A stretch of 64,000 nucleotides of DNA, from NCBI GenBank assembly GCA_028023455.1, contig JAQFVV010006857.1:124001-188000 (forward strand), in the 5' to 3' direction. The notes beneath the pieces were generated by a model that was not told the origin of the DNA, did not search any database, and saw only the letters and a program-made list of their open reading frames with translations. Source of the DNA: Epiperipatus broadwayi (taxonomy: Eukaryota; Onychophora; Udeonychophora; Euonychophora; Peripatidae). Position 1 is the first letter of the stretch. The number at the start of each line of letters is the position of its first letter. Positions 52,450 to 63,605 of this stretch are shown here, piece after piece. A program made the translations under genes and the position numbers.

Positions 52450-53455
52450 CATTTTCTCTAAACTGCTTCATCCCATTGCCACAACATCATCTTGCCACTG
52501 TATGGCCTTTATATCTAGATCTCCCTTACCTTTTTCCAAACCAGCATAAAAACCAAAACCCACTGTGTATAATCACTTTGTGTATATGTATTCTCCCACG
52601 ACTTCGTTATTTGGATCCTGTCTCTTGTAAGCATTTACATTCAATTAACAGATACCTAATATTCTCCATGGCTTCCTTACATAACTTATAGACTAAATCA
52701 ACCACATTTCTTCATTTACGTGTATATTCTTTTGTTGCTAATAATCCTGTTCGAGCTTACCTTGCTATTATCATAAATTAACACACCCAATATTCTGTTT
52801 CTTCTACATATATTTAAACTCTTTTTACTCTCCATACTAGTTCTCCATCTCTCCAACTCTCTATTTTTTATTAATGCATCTTTTCTTCTATCTTGTTCTT
52901 TACCACTATAACACTCAACAATTCTTCTAATACAATCATCCCACCTTTTGTATAAATATATTGACATAAAGTCTTTATCCAAATTTTCTGCATACCATAC
53001 TACCTTTCTTGCCCATCTTGTTGCCTGTCCATTACTCATAACCCAATTAAATACTATATTGGCTATTGTCTTACTATCCATAAATTGCAATCTACTGAAC
53101 ATTTTCATTTTACTTTTTGCATCTCCCATATAAAAACTTGACTATTTCTTCCTGAATTGCCTCCTTTGCTATCCACACATCTGCATCTAATGCATGTCTT
53201 CCTACTTCTCTTTGTACTTTTTCTAAGTAATCTAACACTCCTTTAGTACATAATGCATCATTACCATAAGTTAACTCTGCTACCACCACTCTCTTCCATA
53301 TAATTCTTGCTACATCATATTTATTATATGAAAAAACTGTTCATTTCTTTATCAGTCTCTTTTTTTTTCTTTGCTTCGTTTATCAATTTTTTCTCCCATT
53401 CATCCAAACAATTTCTCTGATTACTTAAGACAATTCACAAATATTAAAACAGTCA
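52450..53455 (-). pseudogene. LINE C-terminal region after the RT domain
   Basis: The minus strand reads YDVARIIWKRVVVAELTYGN, LEKVQREVGRHALDADVWIA and EEIVKF. After a frameshift near 53130 it continues with KSKMKMFSRLQFMDS, RWARKVVWYAENLDKDFM and further to YKLCKEAMENIRYLLIECKC near 52650. This is the post-RT part of arthropod-type LINEs: the VQREVGR line, then a C-terminal Cys/His motif in which the first Cys is Tyr and the His is Tyr here. RT and endonuclease parts that should precede it are absent on this strand. Confidence 0.72.
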
Positions 53456-53459
53456 AAAC

Positions 53460-53937
53460 TCTTCTTACAGTAGTGACACTCAGTGCAAGCCAGAGTAATC
53501 AATGGATGCTAAGGCTTGTGTATAAAATTCCTATCTAGTGCCTACTCAGCCAATATCTCCAGACTAGTTTCTAACTTGTGGCTTTCATCTGTGAGAAGCT
53601 TTGGATCTGAGAGCACTGCACTAGGTCTTAAGATCTAATGCAACCCTCCAGCAGCCACCTTTTATCTCTATTATTTTCAATTTAAGACTCAAAGTTTTGT
53701 AGTTACATAGAGATAAAAGGTAGCTGCTGGCGGGTTGCATTGGATCCTGAGATCTAGGTGCAGTGTTCTCAGATCCAAGGCTCCTTACTGACGAAGGCCA
53801 CAAGCCAGAAACTAGTCTGGGGATATTGGATGAGTAGGCACTAGATGGGGATTTTATGCACAAGCCTTCTGGCATCCATTGATTACTCTGGCTTGCACTG
53901 AGTGGCAATACATATAGAGTTTTGCCTGTTTAAAATC
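53460..53937. repeat. FB1 copy E (foldback) inside the minus-strand LINE
   Basis: The two arms (about 53460-53690 and 53700-53937) are reverse complements meeting near TTTATCTCTATTATTTTCAA. The outer ends read AAACAGTCAAAACTC and GAGTTTTGCCTGTTT, the likely FB1 terminal inverted repeat. No target duplication is clear. The left arm (as complement) and right arm both hold the CTGA...GAAAC core. Confidence 0.82.
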
Positions 53938-54039
53938 AGTTACCCTTTGTTTACTTATTGCATCCCATCCATTCTTAACTTTTTTTATAATACTGTAATT
54001 TAAAACCATACCATCCCTCTATAAGGATCCCGAACTATA

Positions 54040-55345
54040 ATATTTTTTATAAATCAAACCCTTATGCTTCACTTCCTTGTTTTGCTAAGTGCAATCTATC
54101 TTTATTATATATAACTCCCTTTTACTAATAAAAAAAATCCCACACATCCACAAACATAACATTTATTTCTCTTGCATAATTTTTTTCAATCTCATTTATA
54201 GAACATGCTCTATCTAACATATATCTAAGGTCGAATCTTGGTAGTAATCCAACTACTCCTACTCTTCCTTTAATCTTATTTAAATTACTAATCAATTTTT
54301 TGTATTCATCCATTACTCTCTCAGATGGCTCTCATAAATTACTTGTCCCTACCATAACATAAACATCTCTACTCCCTTATTTCTTTATTTTATCTGTAAC
54401 ATTCCTGATTCTAGTTCCAGGCAAAAATATTCTTACATACCTATTTCTATTTTCCCTTGCAATTACATCTCAACATCCTCTAATTAGTCAGTCCCTATCA
54501 AGTCTGTCTCATAGTTTACTTGCCCTACTTCATCCATCTGTTTTTTCCTTATTGTTTCTATTCCTTAATCCCTTGATCTGCTCACCCTTTATCTCTAATA
54601 CTTTTAATTTTACTTCTACATCCTTTACCTCTTCCTCTATCTTACTTATTCTTTGCCTAACTATCTCCATTGCACTACTTATTGTGCCATCCGTTATTCT
54701 ATCCTCTTTAGCTACATTTTTCTCCATTTCTCCTGTTTCTATCTTTAAACTATCTTCACTTTGAAGCCATTATTTCACCTCTTATCACATTTATACATGA
54801 TCTACACAACTATACATCTTACATTTGTCCTAGTCTTATTTAAGCATGTCAAATGGAAAACCTACAGGACACTCTACCAAAGCATGCATATTTCCTTCTG
54901 GCCATTATATATACATTGTGGGATACAAATGCAATCCATATTTCCTTATTTTTTAATTCCCTTATTCTATATTTAAATTTATGATTTTTCTACAAACTCT
55001 TCAAGCCTCTTTATATAAAAGGAAAAAAACTTCCTTTTTTTTTTTCATTTTTAAAAAGGTGATCAATAAACATGCTCCACTAACTTTATACCTCAAACAT
55101 TATTTTTTTCCTCAAATAAATCCCTCTCTTACTTAAATTGAAAAATTCTTTAATAGCAAACCTACTAAAAAACAACTAATTTTACATATGACTTAGTTTT
55201 AAAGCCTCCTTGCAGTAAACACACACACAAATATTTTTTCCTTTTATATTTAAAATGGCACATCGAATCACTTTCCAAACATTAGGAATATTTTTCTCAA
55301 TCTTTCCAAATCCAATTAAATCTATCTCTCTGTACTCCAACATTT
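54040..55345 (-). pseudogene. LINE ORF1 relic with coiled coil and SGNH (GDSL) hydrolase domain
   Basis: In order on the minus strand: MLEYREIDLIGFGKIEKN (from 55343), a degenerate Cys-rich stretch, then a coiled coil at 54727-54530 (ISKIEEEVKDVEVKLKVLEI). An SGNH hydrolase follows. Block I is at about 54499-54476, reading GD-stop-LIRG, where the serine codon TCA of GDSL is now TGA. Block III is RDVYVMVGTSNL near 54370-54340 (usually GTND). The GVVGLLPRFDLRYMLDR line is in 54313-54125, and block V is DRLHL near 54085 (D-x-x-H). Esterase domains in ORF1 are known from CR1-like LINEs. Several stops show decay. The endonuclease and RT expected next are missing. Confidence 0.75.
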
Positions 55346-55484
55346 TTATTAGATTCTCTCACTAAGCAAATATTCTCCTGCAGCAGAAATTTTTTCAGTG
55401 ATATTAAAAATATATAAAGCTTTAGTTTATCTTGCGGAACAAATCAGCCACTTCAGCGCAGCAAGGCGGTAGCAAACTTTCCAT

Positions 55485-55890
55485 TCAGTACCCAGTGCAA
55501 GTCTTAGTAATTAATGGATGCAAGATTTGTGCATAAAATTCCCATCTAGTATCTAATTATCCAATATCCCCAGACTAGTTTCTATCTTGCGGCTTTCATC
55601 AGTGAGGAGTGTTGAATTTGAGAGCACTGTACCTAGATTTTAGTTCTATCTTGCGGCTTTCATCAGTGAGGAGTGTTGAATTTGAGAGCACTGTACCTAG
55701 ATTTTAGATTCTAATGTAACCCTTCAGCAACCACCTTTTACCTATTTAGTTAGCTATAAAGCTATGAAACTAAGATAAAAAATGTTTTCAATTTAAATTC
55801 TATACTTTGGTGTCATTGGTTTTTAAAAAACACACCATAATCCTAGGAGCAGAATCATGGGATGGTTTAGTGGTTTATATTACATTTAAT
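55485..55890 (-). repeat. FB1 copy F with 64-bp internal duplication
   Basis: A single FB1 arm in the minus sense starts GTACCCAGTGCAAGTC. The 64-bp segment starting TTCTATCTTGCGGCTTTCAT (about 55579) is repeated directly at about 55643, so the CTGATGA-containing core is present twice. It continues to TATACTTTGGTGTCATTGG and TGGTTTAGTGGTTTA. Confidence 0.78.
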
Positions 55891-56162
55891 TGATATCTAA
55901 TAACTAAATATAAACATCCATTTTTTTACTAATTGTATTTTTCATTCACCATATCTTTATACAGAATAACTGAATAAGTTTGATTTAATTTAAAATGTTG
56001 CTATTTTGAAAAATATCTCAAATCAATTATTAATCATATTAAGATTTGATTTTTTCTTTTCTAATGTAATTTACAAAACCTTCTAAATTAAAATAAAATA
56101 ATTTCGGAAAGATGTATCACTCATAAAATAACATTTTTTTAAAGGATTAATTACATCTGGTA

Positions 56163-56390
56163 TAAAACAGGCAAAACTCCATACAGCAGTGCCACTCAGT
56201 GCAAGCCAGAGTAATCAATGGATGCCAGAAAATTTATGCATAAAATGGCCAAGCTAGAAACTAATCTGGGGATATTGGATGAGTAGGCACTAGATAGAGA
56301 TTTTATGCACAAATCTTTTGGCATCCATTGATTACTCTGGCTTGCACTGACTGGCACAACTGTATGAGAGTTTTGTCTGTTGTTTAGTGA
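56163..56390. repeat. FB1 copy G, short hairpin form
   Basis: The arms AAACAGGCAAAACTCCATAC... and ...GAGAGTTTTGTCTGTTGTTT face each other with only about 110 bp per arm. The right arm keeps GAAACTAATCTGGGGATATT, but the central part with the CTGANGA line is deleted. A further fragment (about 56535-56600: GCATCCATTGATTA, GGCTTGCACTTGGTGGC) follows. Confidence 0.8.
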
Positions 56391-56599
56391 TTTAATACAT
56401 CTGGTATATATAAATAGGTAGAAATAAAAGCATTTTTATAGTCATAAACTTTGTTTGAATGGAAATTTATACTGAAAATATAATGTGATTACCATTTCAT
56501 ATGCTTACACATGCTCCAAACTCTCCATACAATAAGTCCTGCATCCATTGATTATTTACGAAGGCTTGCACTTGGTGGCATTACTGAATGGAAAGTTTG

Positions 56600-58000
56600 G
56601 TAAAATAAAAGTAGAAGAAATCATGGAAGAGTTTGTTGGGGATGATCATAAGGATTGTTGGGTCGAAGTAAAAAAAGTGGCAAGTAGGGTTTTAAGTGAG
56701 AATATTCAGAAGAATAAAAATATTAGAAAAGTGAGAATTAGTAAAAGTGTAAAAAAGAGGGGGAAAGCATGCAGAGAATATAAATGTGCTATTAAAAACA
56801 AATAAAGTGAAAAAGATGTTAATATTAAATGGGAAAAATATTTTAAAAAAAGAAATGAGCTAAAATAGATAATTATATAGAGAGAATAAAATTAAATATT
56901 AAATTATTGGATGATATTAATAAAAGTGAAAGAGATGGGAGTAAAAAAAAATGGAAATATATGAAGAGTGTAGATCTAGAAAAGAATTAGAGACATTCTT
57001 AAATAAGTATGTAATGGATGTAGAAAAGATGTTAGATGTGAAGAAAAGAGTGATAATAAACATAAATGCATATGATAATGGAAATATTAGGTTTACAGAA
57101 AATGAATTGAATGAAGCAGGGAAGAAATTTAAAGGTGGAAAGGCAAGAGGTTTAGATGGATGGGCAGCAGAGATGGTGATGAATTTAGGAAATAGAACAA
57201 AATTATCATGCTTTAATAACATGGCACAGAAGAGAGAATTTCCAGATAGCTGGAATAATACAAGAGTAAAGCTATTATTGAAAGGAAAAGGTAAAGACCA
57301 TAGAAAGATAAGCATTTATAAACCAATAGCAGTAACGTGTTATATAAAGTTTTTGCATATATGGTGGCTGAAAGAGTGGCACAATGAATAGAATAAAATA
57401 ATATATTGGGAGAAATGCAAGGAGGTTTTAGAATGGATAGGTATATAGGAGATAGTTTATTTATACTCACACAACTTATAGATGTAAGTAGGAATATAGG
57501 TAGACAGTTATATATGGTCTTTATAGGTATAGATAAAACATATAATAGTATACATAGAAATAGATTATGGGTAAGTTTAGTAAATGTAGAAATGGAGCTT
57601 TAGTGGATCTTATTAAGACATTGTATGAAAATAATTACAATATGTATGAATAAGGAAATATAGAATCAATTAGAGTTAAAAGTGGGGTGGGACTAAGGTA
57701 AGGATGCCCTATGTCACCTATTTTATTTTTGTTATATTTGAGAGAAATGGAGAGAGCAATAGAGAGACTAGGAAGACAGCTAGAGATACCATTAATAGAC
57801 GGCAAGGGAGTATACATATTTATCAGGTTTTTTTTTTTGCTGATGATAGATATGTTCTTGTGTACAGAAAGCAGGGAAGTTAAAGTTATGCTGGAGATGT
57901 GCACAAGGATGGGTAAAGAGATGGAGATTAAATTTAGTGAAGTAAAATGAAAAGTAATGATGACAAATGCTAGGGAAAGAGAAGAGAAAGAATTAATATA
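56600..58000 (+). pseudogene. LINE endonuclease-RT linker and reverse transcriptase relic
   Basis: Plus-strand frames give, in order, a basic helical linker (56600-56805), KGGKARGLDGWAAEMVMN (57130), FPDSWNNTRVKLLLKGKGKD and a degenerate YKPIAVTCYIK (RT motifs 1-2), GEMQGGFRMDRYIGDSLFIL (57410), MVFIGIDKTYNSIHRNRLW, GCPMSPILFLLYLREMERAI (57705) and FADD at 57836-57847 in a shifted frame after a T run. This is a non-LTR RT of the type whose C-terminal part is seen on the other strand at 52.5-53.4 kb. It ends abruptly near 58000, where an inverted PLE begins. Confidence 0.8.
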
Positions 58001-59215
58001 ATTTTCTTCTTTCTTTTTCCTTTTCTTATGTATTGTTTTCTACTTTTATATATCATATCATTTACGACTTTCCTTAACACTTTAACAATACTATTTTTTA
58101 TATCAAAACTTTATTCTAACAGTTTTGACTGTCCTGCTATCATCATTAGTACACTATCCAAATATATAATTATACTGTTAATACATTTTATATGCATATT
58201 CATATACATAATTTAATACATAAATAAAATATACATTTTAACCTAACCATTATCATTTCAGTTTGTATTACTTTACTCTATTAATTAATTCTATCCATAT
58301 TTATTTTATATTATTTTATTTTATTTTTAAAAATTATTTATTATAATTTGAATTCTAAAAAACTTTAACTTTTTATTCTACTATTTAATACATATTGCCT
58401 TTTTTCTTATATTTTAATCCACTTTTAACCTTTTCTTATTCTTATTAAATATTTTATAATTAACTTTATCCACATTACAAATTACTTTTTTTACATTACA
58501 AAATTTCTCACTTCTTTACAATCCTATTTCCAAAATCCAACTGACAAAATTTTCAAAATTTTTATACTTGTTTAACACCTCCATCTATCATCATTTTCTT
58601 CAATGTTATTCTTTTAACCTCTTCCATATTCATACTATTATTATTAATAATAATTATTTATAAAATTATTGTCCTAACCCCAAAATCCCTATTAAGATTT
58701 GGTTTTATATTTTTAGTCAATATTGCCTCCTTAATTTTCCTATCCCTTCTATTATTTGTATAATTAATCATTTTTATACTATCTTTCTCAAACCTGTGAC
58801 CTGTTTCTAATGAAAGCAAATAAATAGATGGTCTCATCATATTTTTGTTAAATTAATCTTATATAAATTGAATTCTTTGTTTCACCTACATAATTGGTTT
58901 TTATATTTGTACTTTTACATGACTTGCATTCAATTTTATATACTCTATACACTTTTCTACTTTTCTCACATATTATCTTATATATTAAGTATATTCTTTC
59001 TTTTATTTAATATCTTAAATTTTATCGCATTATTAAACTTTTTATTAATTCTAATAATTATTTTATTCATAGTTTTTACTTAATACCAATATATTTATTC
59101 TTATCTATTTTATTTTCTCTACATACTATCCCATTATTTCTGTTAAATTTTTCCTCTGATTTTCTTATACTTTCTTCTATAACTTTTTCTGGATATTCAT
59201 TATCTCTAAACTCTT
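58000..59215 (-). pseudogene. Penelope-like element, C-terminal GIY-YIG part and 3' region
   Basis: The minus strand reads IKEFRDNEYPEKVIEESIRK from about 59220, then VYRVYKIECKSCKS and NYVGETKNSIYIR near 58950-58870 (GIY-YIG start with paired cysteines), then SLETGHRFEKDSIKMI at 58840-58658, the usual PLE C-terminal line. Stops and frameshifts are present. The 58000-58657 stretch is pyrimidine-rich on the plus strand and may be the PLE 3' untranslated region. Confidence 0.78.
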
Positions 59216-59220
59216 TTATT

Positions 59221-59440
59221 AAAAGTTATAGAAGAAAGTATAAGAAATCAGAGGAAAAATTTAACAGAAATAATGGGATATTATGTAGAGAAAATAAAAT
59301 AGATAAGAATAAATATATAGGTATTAAAACTTATAATAGTAGTATTGTAAAAAGTATGAGTAAGATAATTATTAGAATTAATAAAAAGTTTAATAATGTG
59401 ATAAAATTTAAGATAGTAAATAAAAGAAGGGAGATTCATG
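59221..59440 (+). pseudogene. Inverted partial copy of the same PLE (head-to-head)
   Basis: From AAAAGTTATAGAAGAAAGTA onward the plus strand repeats, as reverse complement with few differences, the sequence at about 59219-59000. The two copies meet at about 59220 with almost no loop. The copy breaks off after AAGATAGTAAATAAAAGAAG. Confidence 0.8.
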
Positions 59441-60180
59441 CATGATGTGATTAGATATTCTTATTAAGGACATAGTATAGATAGGAGAAGCTAAAGAGAC
59501 CACTGTTCAGATGCAAAAGAGAATATGCAATGGGAGAGAAGGATCTGCATTGAGAATAGTTCATCTATGACAAGATTTAGACATAACAACTGTCTTTCTC
59601 AAATGCAAATCTCACCTTACTGATATTTGCTCAAGATTAGGTAAATATTAAAACACTTTTCAATACTAGTGAATATATCATGATTCAATGAAGCATTTCT
59701 CAACAAGAAGCAAATATGATGAAATTTTATACAGGGGAAGCTATCAATATGGTGGGATAGAAGTCATTCAAGTGCACTAGATTGAGCCTGAACTATGTAA
59801 TTTTCTTAAATAGAACTCTCCAGCCTGTGAAAGTAAAAGAATGGGGCCATAAGATATTGCCTATCCTTCCCATTAAGGACATCTACTCATCACCTATCAT
59901 TTAATTGAATATTTGGAGAGAACTAAGAAAAAAAATATATATGCAGGAGTTGAATTTACATTTAGTAATAGACCTTTAATAATCTTATTATATTTCCATA
60001 TTATGAACAATACTGCAATAAGATTTTTTTGATTTTTTAAATATAAAACCTTAACTAATTATTATTATTATTTTATTTGTTTGTATATTTAGTCAATCAT
60101 TTGTATTAATTGAAGATTCATAATTTTATTAACAATTATTTTTTGAAGATATTTTTATTTTATGATGTATGTGCATTGGA
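59441..60180. other. Unclassified relic between PLE and 60.2 kb
   Basis: A broken plus-strand reading with several stops contains KVKEWGHKILPILPIKDI and TGEAINMVG, but I do not recognise a family. It could be another decayed transposon. Confidence 0.2.
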
Positions 60181-61664
60181 AATGAAGGTGATGAGAAATT
60201 AAGAAATCGATCCTCACCCATCTGTGGTTTCCAAGACAGATACATTGGAATTGTTTTTAACTGTAAGTGATCCTAGATTATTCATTATAAATAAATTGTT
60301 GTTTTTTTTTGTTATAAAATATTATTATCAGTGTTGTTTTGTCATATTCCAAACATGTATAAATGAAATTTAGCATAGCCTGAAGAAAATATTCTCTGAA
60401 TGAGGTAGACGTTTAAAGTGTTCATTGGAAAATGGTATTGGCAGAGGATAATATGTCTGATGGCATTCTTTTCTTATTGAAAGTGAAGCCCAGGGTAAAG
60501 GCTAGTTTATAATAAAATTATTGATTGAAAATTAGAAATCATAATGATAAAATCCCTTTGGATAAGAGAGGACGTGTCTAATTCTTTTGGAATTGAATTG
60601 TTTGATGGTGATCAGGAAATATTACTAATAGCTAATGTAATCATCATTTGCAGTCTCAATTTAGCATTTCATTGGTTATATGATACAATTTTTGTGGTCT
60701 GGATTATAATTACAGAAACTATATTGATTTTTAAGTTTTAACAAATCAAAGTGTTGAGGTAGTGATGAATACTCCCACTGTATGGTACAGGCACACTATG
60801 TACATTATATATATGTAAGTTATCCCATAATTGTTTTTAAGATAGCCATTTCAGCTAATTATTCAAATGTTTGGTTTTATGAGTAACTAAATAGTCAGAT
60901 GGGTGAGTAGATAGAGAGAGAATATAAAATCTTATTCATCGTACATATGCAACCGGAAAGGAAATTTTCACCAGTTTAACCTGTTTTACCGTTACTATTT
61001 ATGTAATGTATGTCAATTTTTTTTCCTGAGCAGAACAACATTAGGATAACAAGTCCTCGCATTTAAATGATAATATTTCATTATTATGATATCAGTTTAC
61101 TATATTATTCCAATTTTTTGAAATCAAAATTTATTCTATTTAATTGTTATAAAGAATTACAATATAATATAAGTAAAAATGTTATAATTTTAAATGCTTT
61201 TATTTAACTTAGTAAGGTTAAATTTTATAATCGATTTTTAGCATACTTCTATCATGGATTCTTTCAAATTTTGTACCCATGTTAGAAATCGATAATAATG
61301 CAATATGACTGTGAAGTATTTCAGGATTGTCAAATCGTTTGTCCAGTCTAATGGTGTTGGTTGGCAAATTTCAAATGCATTTCAACAATATGCACATGGT
61401 GATGACATTTTTTTTAAAACAGCTTTCATTAGAAAGTTAATTGAAATAGAAATAAAAACAAATCTTAATTATTCTTGATTGTAAAAGTTGATTGTTTTAA
61501 AATGCCTTATTTATAAATAAAATATTGTAAATAATATTTAATGCATACAAATTTCTTTTCAACTATTTTGTAGATTGTGACATTGTTTATGATTTCCATT
61601 TTACATTCTGAATTGGAGTAATTACAAAAAATATTGAAATATTAAAAATTTTAAAATAATATAT

Positions 61665-61913
61665 ATAAAAAACATTTTATAAATAACACTTATTTAATGT
61701 GCACTAACGTCAAAAAATAATTGTTATCTTTAACCACAATTTGGGTTTTTATATTTAACTTGAAATAAAAAGTGTGGGGCATACTAATGCCCCATGCTTT
61801 TATTTCAAGTTAAATATAAAAATCCAAATTGTGGTTGAAGAAAACAATTATTTTTTGACCTTTTAGTGCATATTAAATAAAAACATTACTTATAAAATGT
61901 TTTTTATCATTTT
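61665..61913. repeat. Near-perfect palindrome (MITE-like)
   Basis: Arms of about 116 bp (61667-61782 and 61786-61913) meet at GGGGCATACTAATGCCCC. The outer part reads TGTGCACTAACGTC against GACCTTTTAGTGCA. A fragment of the arm occurs at 38.45 kb, so this is a dispersed family. Confidence 0.82.
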
Positions 61914-62241
61914 CGGTCCAAACCTCCATATTGAATTTTTTAAAATACTAACCTGAGACACAATTTTCACAATAACTTCAGTTTTAATTATGTTAGAGCA
62001 AAAAAATTACATTAATAGAAACTAGAAAAACTAAGGCAAAACAATAAGCATAAGATAAATAGTGATAACTATATATAAAATAAGGAAAAAAAGAAATTTT
62101 CACATCCAAAATAATAATTATTTTATTGTTTGTTCATAATTTGGAAATTAACATCAACTAAAATTCAAATTACATCTTCAATGATAATTTCTTTGTATTC
62201 CTCACAAAATTATCTTTCTAAACATGTATAACATGTCTTAC

Positions 62242-62337
62242 CTGAGATAATCTATAGCTTCACAATCTCCAAAAGAAGTCGGATATGAATTCTTCATTTT
62301 TATCTTGTATCCCAAAAGTTCCAAATGTTAAAGGTAT
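62242..62337 (-). CDS. Possible coding exon of an unidentified gene
   Basis: The 96-bp block has a strong acceptor (TCTTTTTCTTTATAG|ATACC) and donor (CAG|GTAAGA) on the minus strand. An ATG at 62297-62295 with A at -3 opens 18 codons (MKNSYPTSFGDCEAIDYL) plus two bases. The same frame has a stop upstream of the ATG inside the exon, so this would be the first coding exon. I do not recognise the protein, and I found no following exon in 51.0-62.2 kb that fits the phase. The phase does not join to ARL5 exon 1 or 2. Confidence 0.35.
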
Positions 62338-62486
62338 CTATAAAGAAAAAGATTCATCCTAATAAAAGATACAAAAGAAATCATCATAGCAATTGGCTTC
62401 TTGTCTATCTAAAACTAGAAATTGTAGCTAATGTCTATATCACTGATAAAATGAGTTTCATCTCTTCATTTTATATTTTTTTGTGT

Positions 62487-62585
62487 ACATCAGTGATATT
62501 TATATTCTTTATGGACATCCAGTGATGTTTATATTCTTTATGGACATCAGTGATGTTTATATTCTTTATGCACACAAGTGATGCT
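62487..62585. repeat. Minisatellite, 28-29 bp unit, about 3.5 copies
   Basis: The unit ACATCAGTGATGTTTATATT plus CTTTATGG is repeated in direct orientation with small changes, just upstream (in minus-strand sense) of the possible exon at 62.24-62.34 kb. Confidence 0.8.
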
Positions 62586-62764
62586 ATCTTGTTATATTTA
62601 TTGTATCACATAGATATAATTTATTTGCATATAGTCCATTTGTTAGCTATAGACTTGAAAATAATGTGATAAAACATATAGCAAAAACAGAGTGACTCCA
62701 AAGCATGAGTATCAAAACATAAACAAGAATCAGAATTTGATTATTTGCCTGCGTATGCAATCAT

Positions 62765-63133
62765 TCTATACATTTGATTATTAGTTTTGTAACTCATTAC
62801 TTGTAAACACAAACATATTATATAAATGTAATTATAAATAATAAATTATTAAACTTTTTGAAAATCATTATTTTTATAAAATAAGTGGATTAGAACTTTA
62901 GAAAATTACGGTAGATATGAATTCTATATGAGCATAAATAAATATATCTTTCTATATATTTGATTATTAGTTTTGTAACTCATTACTTGTAAACACAAAC
63001 ATATTATATAAATGTAATTATAAATAATAAATTATTAAACGATTTGAAAATCATTATTTTTACAAAATAAGTGGATTAGAACTTTAGAAAATTACGGTAG
63101 ATATGAAGTCTATATGAGCATAAATAAATATGT
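62765..63133. repeat. Tandem duplication, 186-bp unit
   Basis: Two nearly identical direct units start TCTATA(C/T)ATTTGATTATT at 62765 and 62951. High identity points to a recent duplication. No ORF. Confidence 0.85.
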
Positions 63134-63247
63134 AATTTATATTAACAAACACTAACTACAAATTAAAATTAATAAAAAAGATAATTTTTTCAAAAAATTA
63201 AAAAAAAAATTGCAATATTATTAAAAAAATTAAAATTTTATACTTAC

Positions 63248-63360
63248 AAGTCATTACGTTGAAGATCTATTGTAGGCCTTGTTTGTGAATAACACCCAAG
63301 AAATGTTGACTTGCAGCCAGTAAACCATTTTCTGTCTTTTACCGCTTCGTGATAATTACA
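63248..63360 (-). other. Possible 5' (leader) exon with splice donor
   Basis: The less AT-rich block ends at ATGACTT|GTAAGT on the minus strand (donor at 63247-63242). It lies downstream of the promoter-like sequence at 63.44-63.60 kb and upstream of the possible coding exon at 62.3 kb. Its 5' limit is not known. It could be a noncoding first exon. Confidence 0.35.
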
Positions 63361-63439
63361 AAAGTTATCAAAAAACAAAAAAAACTAAATACCTTCCTTG
63401 ATTAAAACTGCTGCCAAAAATCCAAATTTCAATGGATTT

Positions 63440-63605
63440 TTTTAAGGTAGACATCTTTGGAAAGCCACGTCATTGAGCTATCAAATGCCCATATTTTGGT
63501 TGACATCATGCTTATACTTTTTATGTCAGTAAAGAAAGAAAACAACACATCAGCTGATGTGCAGCTAACTCGCTCAAAGAGCCGAACCAGTTCTATATAT
63601 TATTT
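63440..63605 (-). promoter_or_regulatory. Promoter-like stretch
   Basis: On the minus strand TATATAGAACTGG (about 63599-63587) is TATA-like. About 30 bp downstream lies CTTTGAGCGAGTTAGCTG, followed by CATCAGCTGATG (E-box palindrome) and CAATGACGTGG (CRE-like half). Composition rises in G and C against the flanks. It fits a start region for transcription toward lower coordinates. Confidence 0.35.

Noticed and set aside
53621-53908. Minus-strand ORF of 95 codons with many Ser and Pro
   Set aside because: It lies wholly in FB1 copy E. The reading follows the repeat and is not shared as protein among copies.
56917-57315. Minus-strand ORF of 132 codons
   Set aside because: It is antisense to the plus-strand LINE RT, which has the recognisable motifs.
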